From Berkiella_A sp050252335 (GTDB taxonomy: Bacteria; Pseudomonadota; Gammaproteobacteria; Berkiellales; Berkiellaceae), in contig JBFWLB010000045.1 of assembly GCA_050252335.1 (NCBI GenBank), positions 1-19,085 of the forward strand: a DNA stretch of 19,085 nt, given 5' to 3'. This document shows, one piece after another, positions 7,995 through 16,824 of this stretch. The position numbers and the translations under genes are program-made. Every line of letters starts with the position of its first letter. Position 1 is the first letter of the stretch. The notes below the pieces were generated by a model, which saw only the letters and a program-made list of their open reading frames with translations, had not been told where the DNA came from and ran no database searches.

Positions 7995-8378
7995 GTGAAA
8001 GACAAACGACCTAAAAACATCAACCCTCTCACTATAAGATTACCGCTGACGGCACTTGTATCTATTGGTCATCGGATCAGTGGCATCGTGGTATTTTTAT
8101 TTATCCCTTTGTTGCTGTGTGGACTTGGTGAGTCACTCAAGTCAGAAGCTGCTTTTTTAGACATGCGGCTTTGGTTTCAAGCTGTGTGGGTGAAAGTCAT
8201 ATTGTGGAGCTTTATTGCAGCATTTGCATTTCATTTGATCGCGGGATTGCGACACATGCTGATGGATTGTCATATCGGTGATTCATTAAAATCAGGTCGC
8301 TTAGGCGCTGTGATGGTGTTGATTACTACATTTGTTATAGCCGGCCTCGCTGCTTGGTGTATAGGGAGCGTGTCATGA
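7995..8378 (+). CDS. sdhC: Succinate dehydrogenase cytochrome b556 subunit
   Basis: This is one of two membrane anchors of complex II, binding heme b and ubiquinone with SdhD. It has 127 residues and three predicted membrane helices (about 22-45, 62-86, 103-125). The family signature RP..INP....LP..ALVSIGHRISG is present, with Ser23 and Arg27 at the quinone site. HLIAGLRHMLMD (80-91) carries the heme ligand, His80 by alignment to E. coli His84. The start is GTG at 7995: an in-frame TGA at 7989 rules out anything further upstream. The ribosome site AAAAAGG lies 12 bases before it, a little far. The stop overlaps the sdhD start (ATGA). Confidence 0.96.
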   Translation: MKDKRPKNINPLTIRLPLTALVSIGHRISGIVVFLFIPLLLCGLGESLKSEAAFLDMRLWFQAVWVKVILWSFIAAFAFHLIAGLRHMLMDCHIGDSLKSGRLGAVMVLITTFVIAGLAAWCIGSVS

Positions 8379-8707
8379 GTTTTGGTGGAACAGGTATGAG
8401 AGATTGGCTGATTCAACGATTCAGCGCAGTAATACTAAGCCTATATACAGTTGCTTGCCTGTGGTTTTTGCTTTCCCATAGAGAAATTACTTTTGCAAGT
8501 TGGTATGCCTTTTTTATGCATCCTGCCATGAAAATAGCAACCTTGTTAGCTTTGGTTAGTTTGAGCTTACATGCTTGGATTGGTTTGTGGACTGTATTAA
8601 CAGATTATGTCCATCAAACAGCGGTACGATATTTTCTACAAACAATAATCATCGTAGCGTTATTTGCTTACTTCTTTTGGGGCTTCCAGATTCTCTATTA
8701 TTTCTAA
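8375..8707 (+). CDS. sdhD: Succinate dehydrogenase membrane anchor subunit
   Basis: This is the second complex II anchor, with 110 residues and three membrane helices (about 14-34, 51-75, 85-108). The motif LHAWIGLWTVLTDYV (65-79) contains the heme ligand His66 and the quinone-site pair Asp77-Tyr78, matching E. coli His71, Asp82 and Tyr83. I chose ATG at 8375: it overlaps the sdhC stop by four bases (ATGA), follows GGGAG 7 bases upstream, and gives the usual N-terminus. An in-frame TTG at 8354 would only add seven residues inside sdhC. The overlap suggests translational coupling, fitting equal amounts of the two anchors. Confidence 0.95.
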   Translation: MSFGGTGMRDWLIQRFSAVILSLYTVACLWFLLSHREITFASWYAFFMHPAMKIATLLALVSLSLHAWIGLWTVLTDYVHQTAVRYFLQTIIIVALFAYFFWGFQILYYF

Positions 8708-8715
8708 GATTTTGT

Positions 8716-8741
8716 AAGAGCAAGTTTCTGTGCTTGCTCTT
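8716..8741 (+). other. Intra-operon hairpin between sdhD and sdhA
   Basis: A perfect 9-bp stem (AAGAGCAAG 8716-8724, CTTGCTCTT 8733-8741) has an 8-nt loop and begins 9 bases after sdhD. Only a short TTT, then GGGC, follows, so it is a weak or partial terminator at best. It may set the ratio of anchor to catalytic subunits, or act as an RNA stability or processing element. The rest of the 119-bp gap to sdhA is AT-rich with no gene. Confidence 0.6.
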
Positions 8742-8826
8742 TGGGCTTTATGATAAGCAAAAATCTAAAAACAGAAGTAATCGTTTACATAAGAATTAAA
8801 AATAAGAAATTTTAAAAGGATTATCA

Positions 8827-10590
8827 ATGGCAACTCCTCCGACACGTACATTTGATGCCATCATTGTTGGCGCTGGTGGTGCGGGTATGCGCGCCTCCCT
8901 TGAACTTGCGTCTAAAGGACGCAAGGTAGCATTAGTGTCAAAAGTGTTTCCAACACGATCGCACACTGTTTCTGCACAAGGAGGTATTACCGTCGCTTTA
9001 GGCAATAAGCATCCAGATAATTGGCATTGGCATATGTTTGATACTGTTAAAGGATCAGACTACTTAGGTGATCAAGACTGTATCGAGTATATGTGTCGTG
9101 TTGGGCCAGAAGTCATTTATGAGCTTGAGCATATGGGTTTACCTTTTTCTCGATTTGAGGATGGTAAAATTTATCAGCGTCCCTTTGGGGGGCAATCCAA
9201 AAATTTTGGTGGTGAGCAAGCAACACGTACTGCTGCCGCTGCCGATAGAACAGGCCATGCTTTATTGCATACGCTTTATCAAAAAAATCTTGAACATAAA
9301 GTGACAACCTTTAGTGAATGGTATGCACTTGATTTAGTCAAAAATCAAAAAGGTGCAGTGGTTGGTGTTGTTGTTTTAGACATTGAAAGTGGCGAAATTT
9401 TATTTTTGGCGAGTAAGGCGGTCATTTTAGCAACAGGTGGTTCAGGTCAAATATTTCATTCAACCACCAATGCACTCATCAATACGGGTGATGGTATCGG
9501 AATGGTGTTACGTGCAGGTTTCGCTGTACAAGATATGGAAATGTGGCAGTTTCATCCAACAGGTATTGCAGGCGCTGGTGTATTGGTCACAGAAGGATGC
9601 CGTGGTGAAGGTGGCTATTTGATCAATAAAAATGGTGAGCGGTTTATGGAACGTTACGCGCCGAATGCAAAAGATTTAGCATCGCGCGATGTGGTTGCTC
9701 GCTCAATGGCGCTTGAAATCAGAGAAGGTCGTGGTTGTGGTAAAGAGGGCGATCATGTGCTCTTGAAGCTGGATCACTTAGGCGAAGAAATTATTAAGTC
9801 ACGTTTGCCAGGTATTCGCGAATTGGCCATTACTTTTGCAAATGCTGATCCAATTAAAGATCCTATTCCTGTTGTTCCCACCTGTCATTACATGATGGGA
9901 GGTATTCCTACAAATGTTCATGCACAAGTATTGGATTGTCAGGGAGAAGGGCAAGACAGCATCGTTCAAGGTTTATATGCTGTAGGAGAATGTGCCTGTG
10001 TGTCTGTGCATGGAGCAAACCGCTTGGGTGGCAATTCTTTGTTAGATTTAGTGGTATTTGGTAGAGCAGCCGGAATTCATATCAACGATAGTTTGAATCA
10101 AGGTATGGATGATACGCTTGTTTCTACAGATGATATTGACCAAGCTTTGTCTCGTTTAAGAAGATGGGATGATTCTACTAAGGGTGAACGAATTGCAGAT
10201 ATTCGTATTGAAATGAAACGGGTTATGCAAAATGACTTTAGCGTGTTCAGAACAAAACTGGTTATGCAAGAAGGTATTGAGAAATTAAAAACCTTGAGAG
10301 AGCGATTAAGCAAAGCAGTATTGGAAGATAAAAGTAGTGTGTTCAATACAGCGCGCATTGAAGCATTAGAGTTGGATAATCTAATGGCCGTTGCAATTGC
10401 AACAGCTGTTTCTGCTCATGCACGCGAAGAGAGCCGTGGTGCGCATTCTCGAGAGGATTTCCCTAAACGTGACGATAAAAACTGGTTGAAGCATACGCTG
10501 TATTTTGCGAATGATTCCATCAAATATCGACCCGTGAATAATAAGCCTAATTTGGTTGAAGCATTTGAACCCAAAGAACGAGTTTACTAA
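8827..10590 (+). CDS. sdhA: Succinate dehydrogenase flavoprotein subunit
   Basis: This catalytic subunit of complex II oxidises succinate to fumarate with covalently bound FAD, on the cytoplasmic side of the inner membrane. Its 587 residues match the family. The dinucleotide-binding motif GAGGAG is at 15-20, and SHTVSAQGG (45-53) contains the FAD-linked His46. The active-site HYMMGGIPTN includes His354, and GANRLGGNSLLDL follows near the C-terminal part of the FAD domain. The C-terminus carries the usual AREESRGAHSREDFP block. ATG at 8827 is preceded by AAAGGA, 7 bases upstream. sdhB follows after 11 bases, so the two catalytic subunits are co-translated. Nothing is unusual in the sequence. 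Confidence 0.99.
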   Translation: MATPPTRTFDAIIVGAGGAGMRASLELASKGRKVALVSKVFPTRSHTVSAQGGITVALGNKHPDNWHWHMFDTVKGSDYLGDQDCIEYMCRVGPEVIYELEHMGLPFSRFEDGKIYQRPFGGQSKNFGGEQATRTAAAADRTGHALLHTLYQKNLEHKVTTFSEWYALDLVKNQKGAVVGVVVLDIESGEILFLASKAVILATGGSGQIFHSTTNALINTGDGIGMVLRAGFAVQDMEMWQFHPTGIAGAGVLVTEGCRGEGGYLINKNGERFMERYAPNAKDLASRDVVARSMALEIREGRGCGKEGDHVLLKLDHLGEEIIKSRLPGIRELAITFANADPIKDPIPVVPTCHYMMGGIPTNVHAQVLDCQGEGQDSIVQGLYAVGECACVSVHGANRLGGNSLLDLVVFGRAAGIHINDSLNQGMDDTLVSTDDIDQALSRLRRWDDSTKGERIADIRIEMKRVMQNDFSVFRTKLVMQEGIEKLKTLRERLSKAVLEDKSSVFNTARIEALELDNLMAVAIATAVSAHAREESRGAHSREDFPKRDDKNWLKHTLYFANDSIKYRPVNNKPNLVEAFEPKERVY

Positions 10591-10601
10591 AAGGTATTGC
10601 C

Positions 10602-11303
10602 ATGCGTTTTTCTATATTTAGATTTGATCCTGAAAAAGATAACAAGCCAACCATGCAGAACTATGAGTTAGATATTGAACAAACTGGCATGGTTATGGTG
10701 TTAGATGCGTTACTTGCAATCAAGGCGCAGCAAGATGAATCACTTTCTTTTAGACGCTCTTGTGGCGAAGGAGTTTGTGGATCTGATGGAATGAACATAA
10801 ATGGTAAAAACAGGTTGGCCTGCATTACCCCCATTCGTTCTTTGTCTGGCCCTATTGTGATTCGACCTTTTCCAGGTTTTCCTGTTATTCGTGACTTAAT
10901 TGTGGATATGACACAATTTTATAGTCAGTATGGAAAAGCACAGCCATTTTTAATGAATAAACAGCCGCCACCACCTAAGGAACGCTTACAGTCTCCAGAG
11001 GACAGAGCAAAGCTTGATGGGCTGTATGAGTGTATTTTGTGTGGTTGTTGTTCAAGTAGCTGTCCATCTTATTGGTGGAATCCAGATAAATTTATGGGGC
11101 CTGCTGCTTTGCTACAGGCTTCACGCTTTATTTTAGACAGTCGCGATGATCAAACGCACGAGCGTTTAGATCAGCTTAATGATGCATACAGTGTCTTCCG
11201 ATGCCGAGGAATCATGAATTGCGTAGATGTTTGCCCTAAAGGTCTTAATCCAACGCAAGCGATCGCCGAGATTCGTACTCAGATTTTGAAGGATGATACT
11301 TGA
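10602..11303 (+). CDS. sdhB: Succinate dehydrogenase iron-sulfur subunit
   Basis: SdhB carries electrons from FAD to ubiquinone through three iron-sulfur clusters. It has 233 residues. The N-terminal ferredoxin domain has Cys54, Cys59, Asp62 and Cys74 for the 2Fe-2S centre, with the Asp replacing a Cys as in E. coli. The C-terminal domain has CILCGCCSSSC (144-154) and CRGIMNCVDVCP (201-212) for the 4Fe-4S and 3Fe-4S centres. The first motif reads SCGEGVC where SCREGVC is more usual; all ligands are kept. AAAGG stands 8 bases before the ATG. The stop codon lies at the edge of the hairpin that opens the sdhB-sucA gap. Confidence 0.98.
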   Translation: MRFSIFRFDPEKDNKPTMQNYELDIEQTGMVMVLDALLAIKAQQDESLSFRRSCGEGVCGSDGMNINGKNRLACITPIRSLSGPIVIRPFPGFPVIRDLIVDMTQFYSQYGKAQPFLMNKQPPPPKERLQSPEDRAKLDGLYECILCGCCSSSCPSYWWNPDKFMGPAALLQASRFILDSRDDQTHERLDQLNDAYSVFRCRGIMNCVDVCPKGLNPTQAIAEIRTQILKDDT

Positions 11304-11348
11304 GATAGACGCTCGATCCCCTTCTTTTTGGGGGGAGGGCTCTATCTC
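11302..11348 (+). other. Long stem-loop starting at the sdhB stop codon
   Basis: Outer arms GAGATAGA (11302-11309) and TCTATCTC (11341-11348) are perfectly complementary. Inside them CCCC and GGGG can pair around a T-rich loop. The first bases overlap the sdhB stop codon. No U-run follows, so it may protect or process the sdh mRNA rather than terminate it; partial termination is possible. Confidence 0.5.
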
Positions 11349-11362
11349 TTAGTCAAATATCT

Positions 11363-11410
11363 TCCCCTTTCTCGCCTTTGTGGAGAGGGGATTAAAAGCT
11401 AAGTCAGCGT
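11363..11410. repeat. Degenerate copy of the CTCTCCC-type palindromic repeat
   Basis: TCCCC (11363-11367) pairs with GGGGA (11387-11391), and TCTC (11370-11373) with GAGA (11383-11386), with a TT bulge. The following TTAAAAGCTAAGTCAG resembles CTAAAAGCCAGGTGAG of the 7599-7643 element, and both are preceded by GAGAGG. It lies in the 280-bp sdhB-sucA gap, which contains no gene. Confidence 0.4.
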
Positions 11411-11433
11411 TACACTAAAAACACAGCCCTATT

Positions 11434-11467
11434 TTTACAATAAATTATTTTTTAATTAGTGTATAAT
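11434..11467 (+). promoter_or_regulatory. Candidate promoter for sucABCD
   Basis: A perfect TATAAT lies at 11462-11467 in a very AT-rich stretch. The best -35-like sequence, TTTACA at 11434-11439, is 22 bp away, too far for a classic promoter, so the -35 is uncertain. A start here would give a leader of about 110 nt before sucA. Confidence 0.35.
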
Positions 11468-11583
11468 TTGCATCAACGCAAAAGGATATTCACGGCCAAA
11501 AAATAAGTTATCTATTTAAGAGAAGTAGGGAGACTCACGTAATTAGTTAGTTAAATATAAACGGTTACAGACCAAGGTGATCT

Positions 11584-14430
11584 ATGCAAGAAACCATGAA
11601 TGCTTTGTGGGAAACCTCACCATTAGCTGGAGGGAACGCACACTATCTTGAATATCTTTATGAACTTTATCTTCAAGATCCTAATTCAGTCCCTTTAGAA
11701 TGGCAAAAATATTTTGCATCATTGCCATCTGTGAATGGACAAAATGCTAAAGATATTTCTCATGCGGATATTAGAGAGCATTTTGTTGCTTTAGCTAAGT
11801 TACCACCAGAACTTCGAGGCACAAACCACTCACAACAACCTCAAGCGCATCATAGCGTCTCTTTAGAACATGAACGTAAACAAATGCAAGTTTTGCGATT
11901 GATAAATGCATATCGTTTACAAGGCCATTTGCACGCACAAATTGATCCACTCAGTATGCGTGAAATCCCCAAAGAATGCTCAACAGAATTATCTCTTGAA
12001 GATCATGGTTTGACCGTGGGAGATATGGGTACTGTCTTTGATGCTGAGACCTTTGTGGGTCCAAGGCACATGACCTTAGGGGAATTGTATCGTGCATTAA
12101 ACGACACCTATTGCGGTTCAATAGGAACAGAGTATATGCATATTCAATCTCCTGAAGAAAGAAAGTGGATTCAAGAACGTATTGAAAGCACAAGAACAAA
12201 TCCAAAATTCTCTGCTGAAAAGAAAGAACATATCTTAGAGCGTATTACCTCTGCTGAAGGTTTAGAGCAATATCTTGGTAAAAAATATCCAGGTGCAAAA
12301 CGTTTCTCCTTAGAAGGTTCAGAATCATTGATTCCCTTAATGGATGAATTGATTCAACGTGGTGGTGCACAGGGCGTGCGTGAAATGGTCGTTGGTATGG
12401 CGCACCGAGGACGTCTCAATGTTTTGATTAATATTTTAGGTAAAAATCCAAGTGATTTGTTTGATGAGTTTGAAGGAAAGGCCGTACTTGCTTATGAGTC
12501 TGGGGATGTAAAATACCATCAAGGTTTCTCATCGGATGTATCCACAGAAGGGGGTAATGTACATTTAGCGCTTGCTTTTAACCCCTCGCATTTAGAAATT
12601 GTGACGCCTGTTGTGATTGGCTCTGTGCGTGCACGTCAGACGCGTTCTAAAGACGTAGATTTAAATAAAGTAGTACCCATTGCTATTCATGGTGACTCCG
12701 CATTTTCAGGCCAAGGCGTTGTCATGGAAACCTTGAATATGTCTCAAACCAGAGGCTATGGTGTGGGCGGTACTGTCCATATTGTGATTAATAATCAAGT
12801 GGGCTTTACAACTTCTAATCCTCAAGATATGCGTTCTACTTTATACTGCACAGACGTGGGTAAAGCTGTTTTAGCACCTATTTTCCATGTTAATGGTGAT
12901 GATCCTGAAGCGGTTGTGTTGGTTGCACAATTAGCGATTGATTATCGTATGAAATTTAACAAAGATGTGATTATCGATTTGGTAAGCTATCGTCGCCACG
13001 GCCATAATGAAGCCGATGATCCTTCTGCAACACAACCTGTGATGTATCGTAAAATTAAGAAACATCCAACCACACGTGATGTATATGCGAAGCAGTTGGT
13101 AAAACTTAATGTATTATCAGCAGAAAAAGCCAATGAGTTGGTTGCCCTTAATCGTAAGATGTTGGATGAAGGTCAAACTGTTGCTAAGAAAATAGTAAAA
13201 GGACACAAGCTGTCAAATGCAATTGATTGGACACCTTATTTCAGTGACGATTGGCGTCAAGCTGTAAAAACAGGCGTTTCTAAAGAGAAAATTGCTGCGC
13301 TTTCAAAGATGCTCCTCACATTGCCTGAAGATTTCTCTGTGCATTCAAGAGTAGGCAAGACCTATGAAGACAGAGTCAAAATGGCGGCAGGGGAAATACC
13401 TATTGATTGGGGATTTGCTGAAACATTAGCTTATGCCGCATTATTAGATGAAAAAATAGCAGTTCGTATTTCTGGTCAAGACAGTGGTCGTGGTACCTTC
13501 TTCCATCGTCATGCTGTTTTGCATGATCAGAAAGATGGCCATTCTTATACACCACTCAAGAAAGTTGCAAATGGTGATACGCCTTTTACAGTTATTGATT
13601 CAATTCTATCTGAAGAAGCGGTGATGGCTTTTGAATATGGTTATACTACAGCTGATCCTACAACTTTGGTGATCTGGGAAGCGCAGTTTGGTGATTTTGC
13701 GAATGGTGCTCAAGTAGTTATTGACCAATTCATCAGCTCTGGCGAACAAAAGTGGGGACGTTTGTGTGGTTTGGTTCTTTTCTTACCACATGGTTATGAA
13801 GGTCAAGGTCCTGAGCATTCTTCTGCACGCTTAGAAAGATATTTGCAATTGTGTGCAGAGCATAATATTCAAGTTTGTGTGCCCACAAATGCTGCACAAG
13901 TATTTCATATGATTCGCAGACAAATGATTAGAAATCTCCGTACGCCATTAGTTGTGATGACACCTAAGAGTTTGTTAAGACATAAAGCGGCTGGTTCGGA
14001 ATTAAATGAGTTTATCAACGGGGAATTCCAGTTAATTATCCCTGAAGTTGAAGACCTTAAACCCGCAGATGTGACTAAGATTATTTTATGCAGTGGTAAG
14101 GTTTATTATGACCTTGTTGCGGCAAGAACTCAGCAAGAAAGAAAAGATATAGCAATTATGCGTATTGAGCAGCTGTATCCATTCCCTGAACCTGAGTTAA
14201 AAGAAGCAATGGCAAAATATCCTAATGCGCATAAAGTAATTTGGTGCCAAGAAGAGCCTAAAAACCAAGGTGCTTGGTATCCTTCTCAGCATCACATTAT
14301 TGCATGCTTAAATAAAAACCAATCATTGCAGTATGCTGGGCGCAATGCGTCAGCTGCAACAGCGGCGGGTTATATAGCAGCGCATAATGAGCAGCAAAGT
14401 ATTTTAGTAAATGATGCATTAAACCTCTAA
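11584..14430 (+). CDS. sucA: 2-oxoglutarate dehydrogenase E1 component
   Basis: This thiamine-diphosphate enzyme decarboxylates 2-oxoglutarate and passes the succinyl group to the lipoyl arm of SucB. It has 948 residues, close to the usual 930-940. The N-terminal LAGGNAHYLEYLYELYLQDP segment is the part of E1o that binds E2. GMAHRGRLNVL contains His274; GDSAFSGQG (370-378), INNQVGFTTS and NGDDPEAV form the cofactor pocket. The transketolase-like second half has RISGQDSGRGTFFHRH and GYEGQGPEHSSARLERYLQL. ATG at 11584 follows AAGGTGA, 5 bases upstream. sucB starts 16 bases after its stop. It heads a tight sucABCD unit and probably has its own promoter, since the gap from sdhB is 280 bp. Confidence 0.99.
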   Translation: MQETMNALWETSPLAGGNAHYLEYLYELYLQDPNSVPLEWQKYFASLPSVNGQNAKDISHADIREHFVALAKLPPELRGTNHSQQPQAHHSVSLEHERKQMQVLRLINAYRLQGHLHAQIDPLSMREIPKECSTELSLEDHGLTVGDMGTVFDAETFVGPRHMTLGELYRALNDTYCGSIGTEYMHIQSPEERKWIQERIESTRTNPKFSAEKKEHILERITSAEGLEQYLGKKYPGAKRFSLEGSESLIPLMDELIQRGGAQGVREMVVGMAHRGRLNVLINILGKNPSDLFDEFEGKAVLAYESGDVKYHQGFSSDVSTEGGNVHLALAFNPSHLEIVTPVVIGSVRARQTRSKDVDLNKVVPIAIHGDSAFSGQGVVMETLNMSQTRGYGVGGTVHIVINNQVGFTTSNPQDMRSTLYCTDVGKAVLAPIFHVNGDDPEAVVLVAQLAIDYRMKFNKDVIIDLVSYRRHGHNEADDPSATQPVMYRKIKKHPTTRDVYAKQLVKLNVLSAEKANELVALNRKMLDEGQTVAKKIVKGHKLSNAIDWTPYFSDDWRQAVKTGVSKEKIAALSKMLLTLPEDFSVHSRVGKTYEDRVKMAAGEIPIDWGFAETLAYAALLDEKIAVRISGQDSGRGTFFHRHAVLHDQKDGHSYTPLKKVANGDTPFTVIDSILSEEAVMAFEYGYTTADPTTLVIWEAQFGDFANGAQVVIDQFISSGEQKWGRLCGLVLFLPHGYEGQGPEHSSARLERYLQLCAEHNIQVCVPTNAAQVFHMIRRQMIRNLRTPLVVMTPKSLLRHKAAGSELNEFINGEFQLIIPEVEDLKPADVTKIILCSGKVYYDLVAARTQQERKDIAIMRIEQLYPFPEPELKEAMAKYPNAHKVIWCQEEPKNQGAWYPSQHHIIACLNKNQSLQYAGRNASAATAAGYIAAHNEQQSILVNDALNL

Positions 14431-14446
14431 ACGACAAGGGAAAACT

Positions 14447-15640
14447 ATGACTATTGAAATTAAAGTCCCCGTTTTACCAGAATCTGTTCAAGATGCGACT
14501 ATTGCTACGTGGTATAAAAAGCCCGGTGATATGGTTGCTCAGGATGATAATTTGGTAGACATTGAAACCGATAAAGTAGTATTGGAAGTGGTTGCACCTC
14601 AAGCAGGGATTCTTGAAAAAATCATTAAAAATACCGGTGAAACGGTTTTAGCTGAAGAAGTAATTGGTATTGTGACGCCTGGTGCGCAAGGTGCAAAAAC
14701 AAATGCACCTGTAGAAGCTCAAGCTCAGCCAGTGGCAGCGCCTGTTACAAGCAAAGTGGATAGTGCTGAGAAAACAGCAGGTCCTGCAGCCAGAAGAATG
14801 ATGGCTGAACATGATGTTGCGCCTGAGACTGTACAAGGTTCTGGTAAAGGTGGTCGTGTAACAACGCAAGATGTAAAATCTGCGCAAGCTGCACCACAAG
14901 TTGCAAAACAACCAGCCGCGCCAATTGCACTGACAGGTGATAGACCTGAAAAACGTGTACCTATGACACGTTTGAGAACACGTATCGCAGAGCGCCTTTT
15001 AAGTGCTCAACACAATGCTGCTATTTTAACGACCTTTAATGAAATCAACATGAAGCCAGTGATGGATTTACGGAATCGTTATAAAGATCAATTTGAAAAG
15101 CAACATGGTGTTAAATTAGGCTTTATGTCTTTCTTTACTAAAGCGGTGATTGAAGCTTTAAAACGTTTCCCTGTTGTAAATGCCTCTATTGATGGTACGG
15201 ATATGATTTATCACGGCTATTTTGATATTGGTGTTGCTGTTTCTTCTCCACGTGGATTAGTTGTTCCAATTATTAGAGATGCAGACAAATTAAGCTTGGC
15301 AGAAATCGAGAAATCAATTTCTGGTCTAGGTACAAAAGCAAGAGAAGGAACGCTTTCTATTGAAGAAATGACGGGTGGCACCTTTACCATTTCTAATGGT
15401 GGTGTGTTTGGATCACTCCTATCAACACCTATTTTAAATCCACCGCAAACCGGTATCTTAGGGATGCATAAAATAGAAGAACGCCCAGTGGTTGAGAAGG
15501 GTGAGATTGTCATTAGACCTATGATGTATGTAGCGCTCTCTTATGATCATCGAATGATTGATGGTGCTGAGTCCGTTCGCTTCTTAGTGACAATTAAGGA
15601 TTTAATTGAAGATCCAGCGCGCTTACTCTTAGACATTTAA
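14447..15640 (+). CDS. sucB: Dihydrolipoamide succinyltransferase (2-oxoglutarate dehydrogenase E2)
   Basis: SucB forms the core of the 2-oxoglutarate dehydrogenase complex and transfers succinyl groups to CoA. It has 397 residues. One N-terminal lipoyl domain (1-78) has the attachment site Lys43 in IETDKVVLE. An Ala/Pro/Gln-rich linker follows, then the peripheral-subunit-binding domain (about 111-144, PAARRMMAEHDV...GKGGRVTTQDV), a second flexible linker, and the catalytic domain ending in YDHRMIDGAESVRFL with His368 and Asp372. AAGGGA precedes the ATG. The E3 partner (lpd) is not nearby, so E3 must be encoded elsewhere, probably shared with pyruvate dehydrogenase. Confidence 0.99.
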   Translation: MTIEIKVPVLPESVQDATIATWYKKPGDMVAQDDNLVDIETDKVVLEVVAPQAGILEKIIKNTGETVLAEEVIGIVTPGAQGAKTNAPVEAQAQPVAAPVTSKVDSAEKTAGPAARRMMAEHDVAPETVQGSGKGGRVTTQDVKSAQAAPQVAKQPAAPIALTGDRPEKRVPMTRLRTRIAERLLSAQHNAAILTTFNEINMKPVMDLRNRYKDQFEKQHGVKLGFMSFFTKAVIEALKRFPVVNASIDGTDMIYHGYFDIGVAVSSPRGLVVPIIRDADKLSLAEIEKSISGLGTKAREGTLSIEEMTGGTFTISNGGVFGSLLSTPILNPPQTGILGMHKIEERPVVEKGEIVIRPMMYVALSYDHRMIDGAESVRFLVTIKDLIEDPARLLLDI

Positions 15641-15658
15641 AAATTAAGGTTAATAGAA

Positions 15659-16822
15659 ATGAATTTACATGAATACCAAGCAAAGCGTATTTTTAAAGAA
15701 TATGGTTTGCCTGTCCCTAATAATGTTGTTGCGCATTCTGTAGAAGATGCTGTGATGGCAATGAGCTCACTAAATACACCTAAATTAGTGGTAAAAGCAC
15801 AAGTGCATGCCGGTGGTCGTGGTAAAGCAGGTGGCGTTAAGATCGTTGAAACACGTGATGCCTTAGAAGAAGCTGCGCGTGGTATGTTGCATCAACGTCT
15901 TGTCACCTATCAAACGGATAGTAATGGACAGCCTATCAATGAAGTTCTGGTTGAAGAAGTAACCAATATCGATAAAGAACTTTATTTAAGTGCTGTACTA
16001 GATAGAGCTAGCAAGTCTGTCATTTTGATGGCCTCCACAGAAGGTGGTATGGATATTGAAAAAGTAGCACATGATACACCTGAAAAAATCTTAAAGATTC
16101 AAGTAGATCCTTTATTAGGTGTCATGCCTTATCAATGTCGTGAATTAGGATTTGCATTAGGTTTAAATCTTGAGCAAATTAAACAATTCAGCAAAATTGC
16201 CATTGGCGTGGGTAAGATGTTTGCTGAAAAAGATCTGAGCTTACTTGAAATTAATCCATTAGTGATTACCAAAGAGGGCAATCTGATTTGCTTAGATGGT
16301 AAAATTAATGTTGATGACAATGCACTCTATCGCCAGCCTCAAATTACAGATATGCGCGATCCAACGCAAGAAGACGAAAGAGAAAAACGCGCCAAAGAAT
16401 GGGAGCTGAGCTATATTGCCTTAGAAGGTAACATCGGTTGTATGGTAAATGGCGCTGGTCTTGCTATGGCGACGATGGACTTAATTAAATTGCATGGCGG
16501 AGAACCCGCAAACTTCTTGGATGTGGGCGGTACTGCAACCAAAGAACGTGTTTGCGAAGCTTTTAAAATCATTTTGTCTGATGCAAATGTTAAAGGTGTT
16601 TTAGTAAATATCTTTGGTGGTATCGTGCGTTGTGATTTAATTGCTGAAGGTATTATTGGCGCTATACAAGAAGTAGGTATTAAAGTACCCGTTGTTGTAC
16701 GTTTAGAAGGTAACCGTGCAGAAGAAGCATCAGCCTTATTAAATAAGAGTGGTTTGAATATTATTTCTGCCAATGGTTTAACTGAAGCGGCCCAAAAAGT
16801 CGTACAAGCTGTAGGGGCATAA
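15659..16822 (+). CDS. sucC: Succinyl-CoA synthetase beta subunit (ADP-forming)
   Basis: With SucD it converts succinyl-CoA to succinate while making ATP or GTP. The 387-residue length is standard. The N-terminal ATP-grasp domain has Lys46 and HAGGRGKAGGVK (50-61) for nucleotide binding, and LLEINPLVI for the metal. The C-terminal ligase domain has VNIFGGIVRCDLIAEGI. The ATG at 15659 follows AAGG with a rather long 10-base spacing, 18 bases after sucB. sucD starts two bases after its stop, so the two subunits are likely made in step. Confidence 0.99.
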   Translation: MNLHEYQAKRIFKEYGLPVPNNVVAHSVEDAVMAMSSLNTPKLVVKAQVHAGGRGKAGGVKIVETRDALEEAARGMLHQRLVTYQTDSNGQPINEVLVEEVTNIDKELYLSAVLDRASKSVILMASTEGGMDIEKVAHDTPEKILKIQVDPLLGVMPYQCRELGFALGLNLEQIKQFSKIAIGVGKMFAEKDLSLLEINPLVITKEGNLICLDGKINVDDNALYRQPQITDMRDPTQEDEREKRAKEWELSYIALEGNIGCMVNGAGLAMATMDLIKLHGGEPANFLDVGGTATKERVCEAFKIILSDANVKGVLVNIFGGIVRCDLIAEGIIGAIQEVGIKVPVVVRLEGNRAEEASALLNKSGLNIISANGLTEAAQKVVQAVGA

Positions 16823-16824
16823 AC

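Noticed and set aside
8354..8374. Upstream TTG start for sdhD
   Set aside because: It adds seven residues unlike the family. ATG at 8375 has a ribosome site and the typical ATGA overlap.
8716..8741. Full transcription terminator ending an sdhCD operon
   Set aside because: The stem is good, but only three T residues follow before GGGC, and sdhA follows in the same direction without a convincing promoter of its own.
16411..16773. Minus-strand 120-codon ORF inside sucC
   Set aside because: It is a shadow of the strongly conserved sucC frame, with no start context of its own. The same holds for the antisense ORFs within sdhA, sucA, sucB and the ankyrin-like gene.
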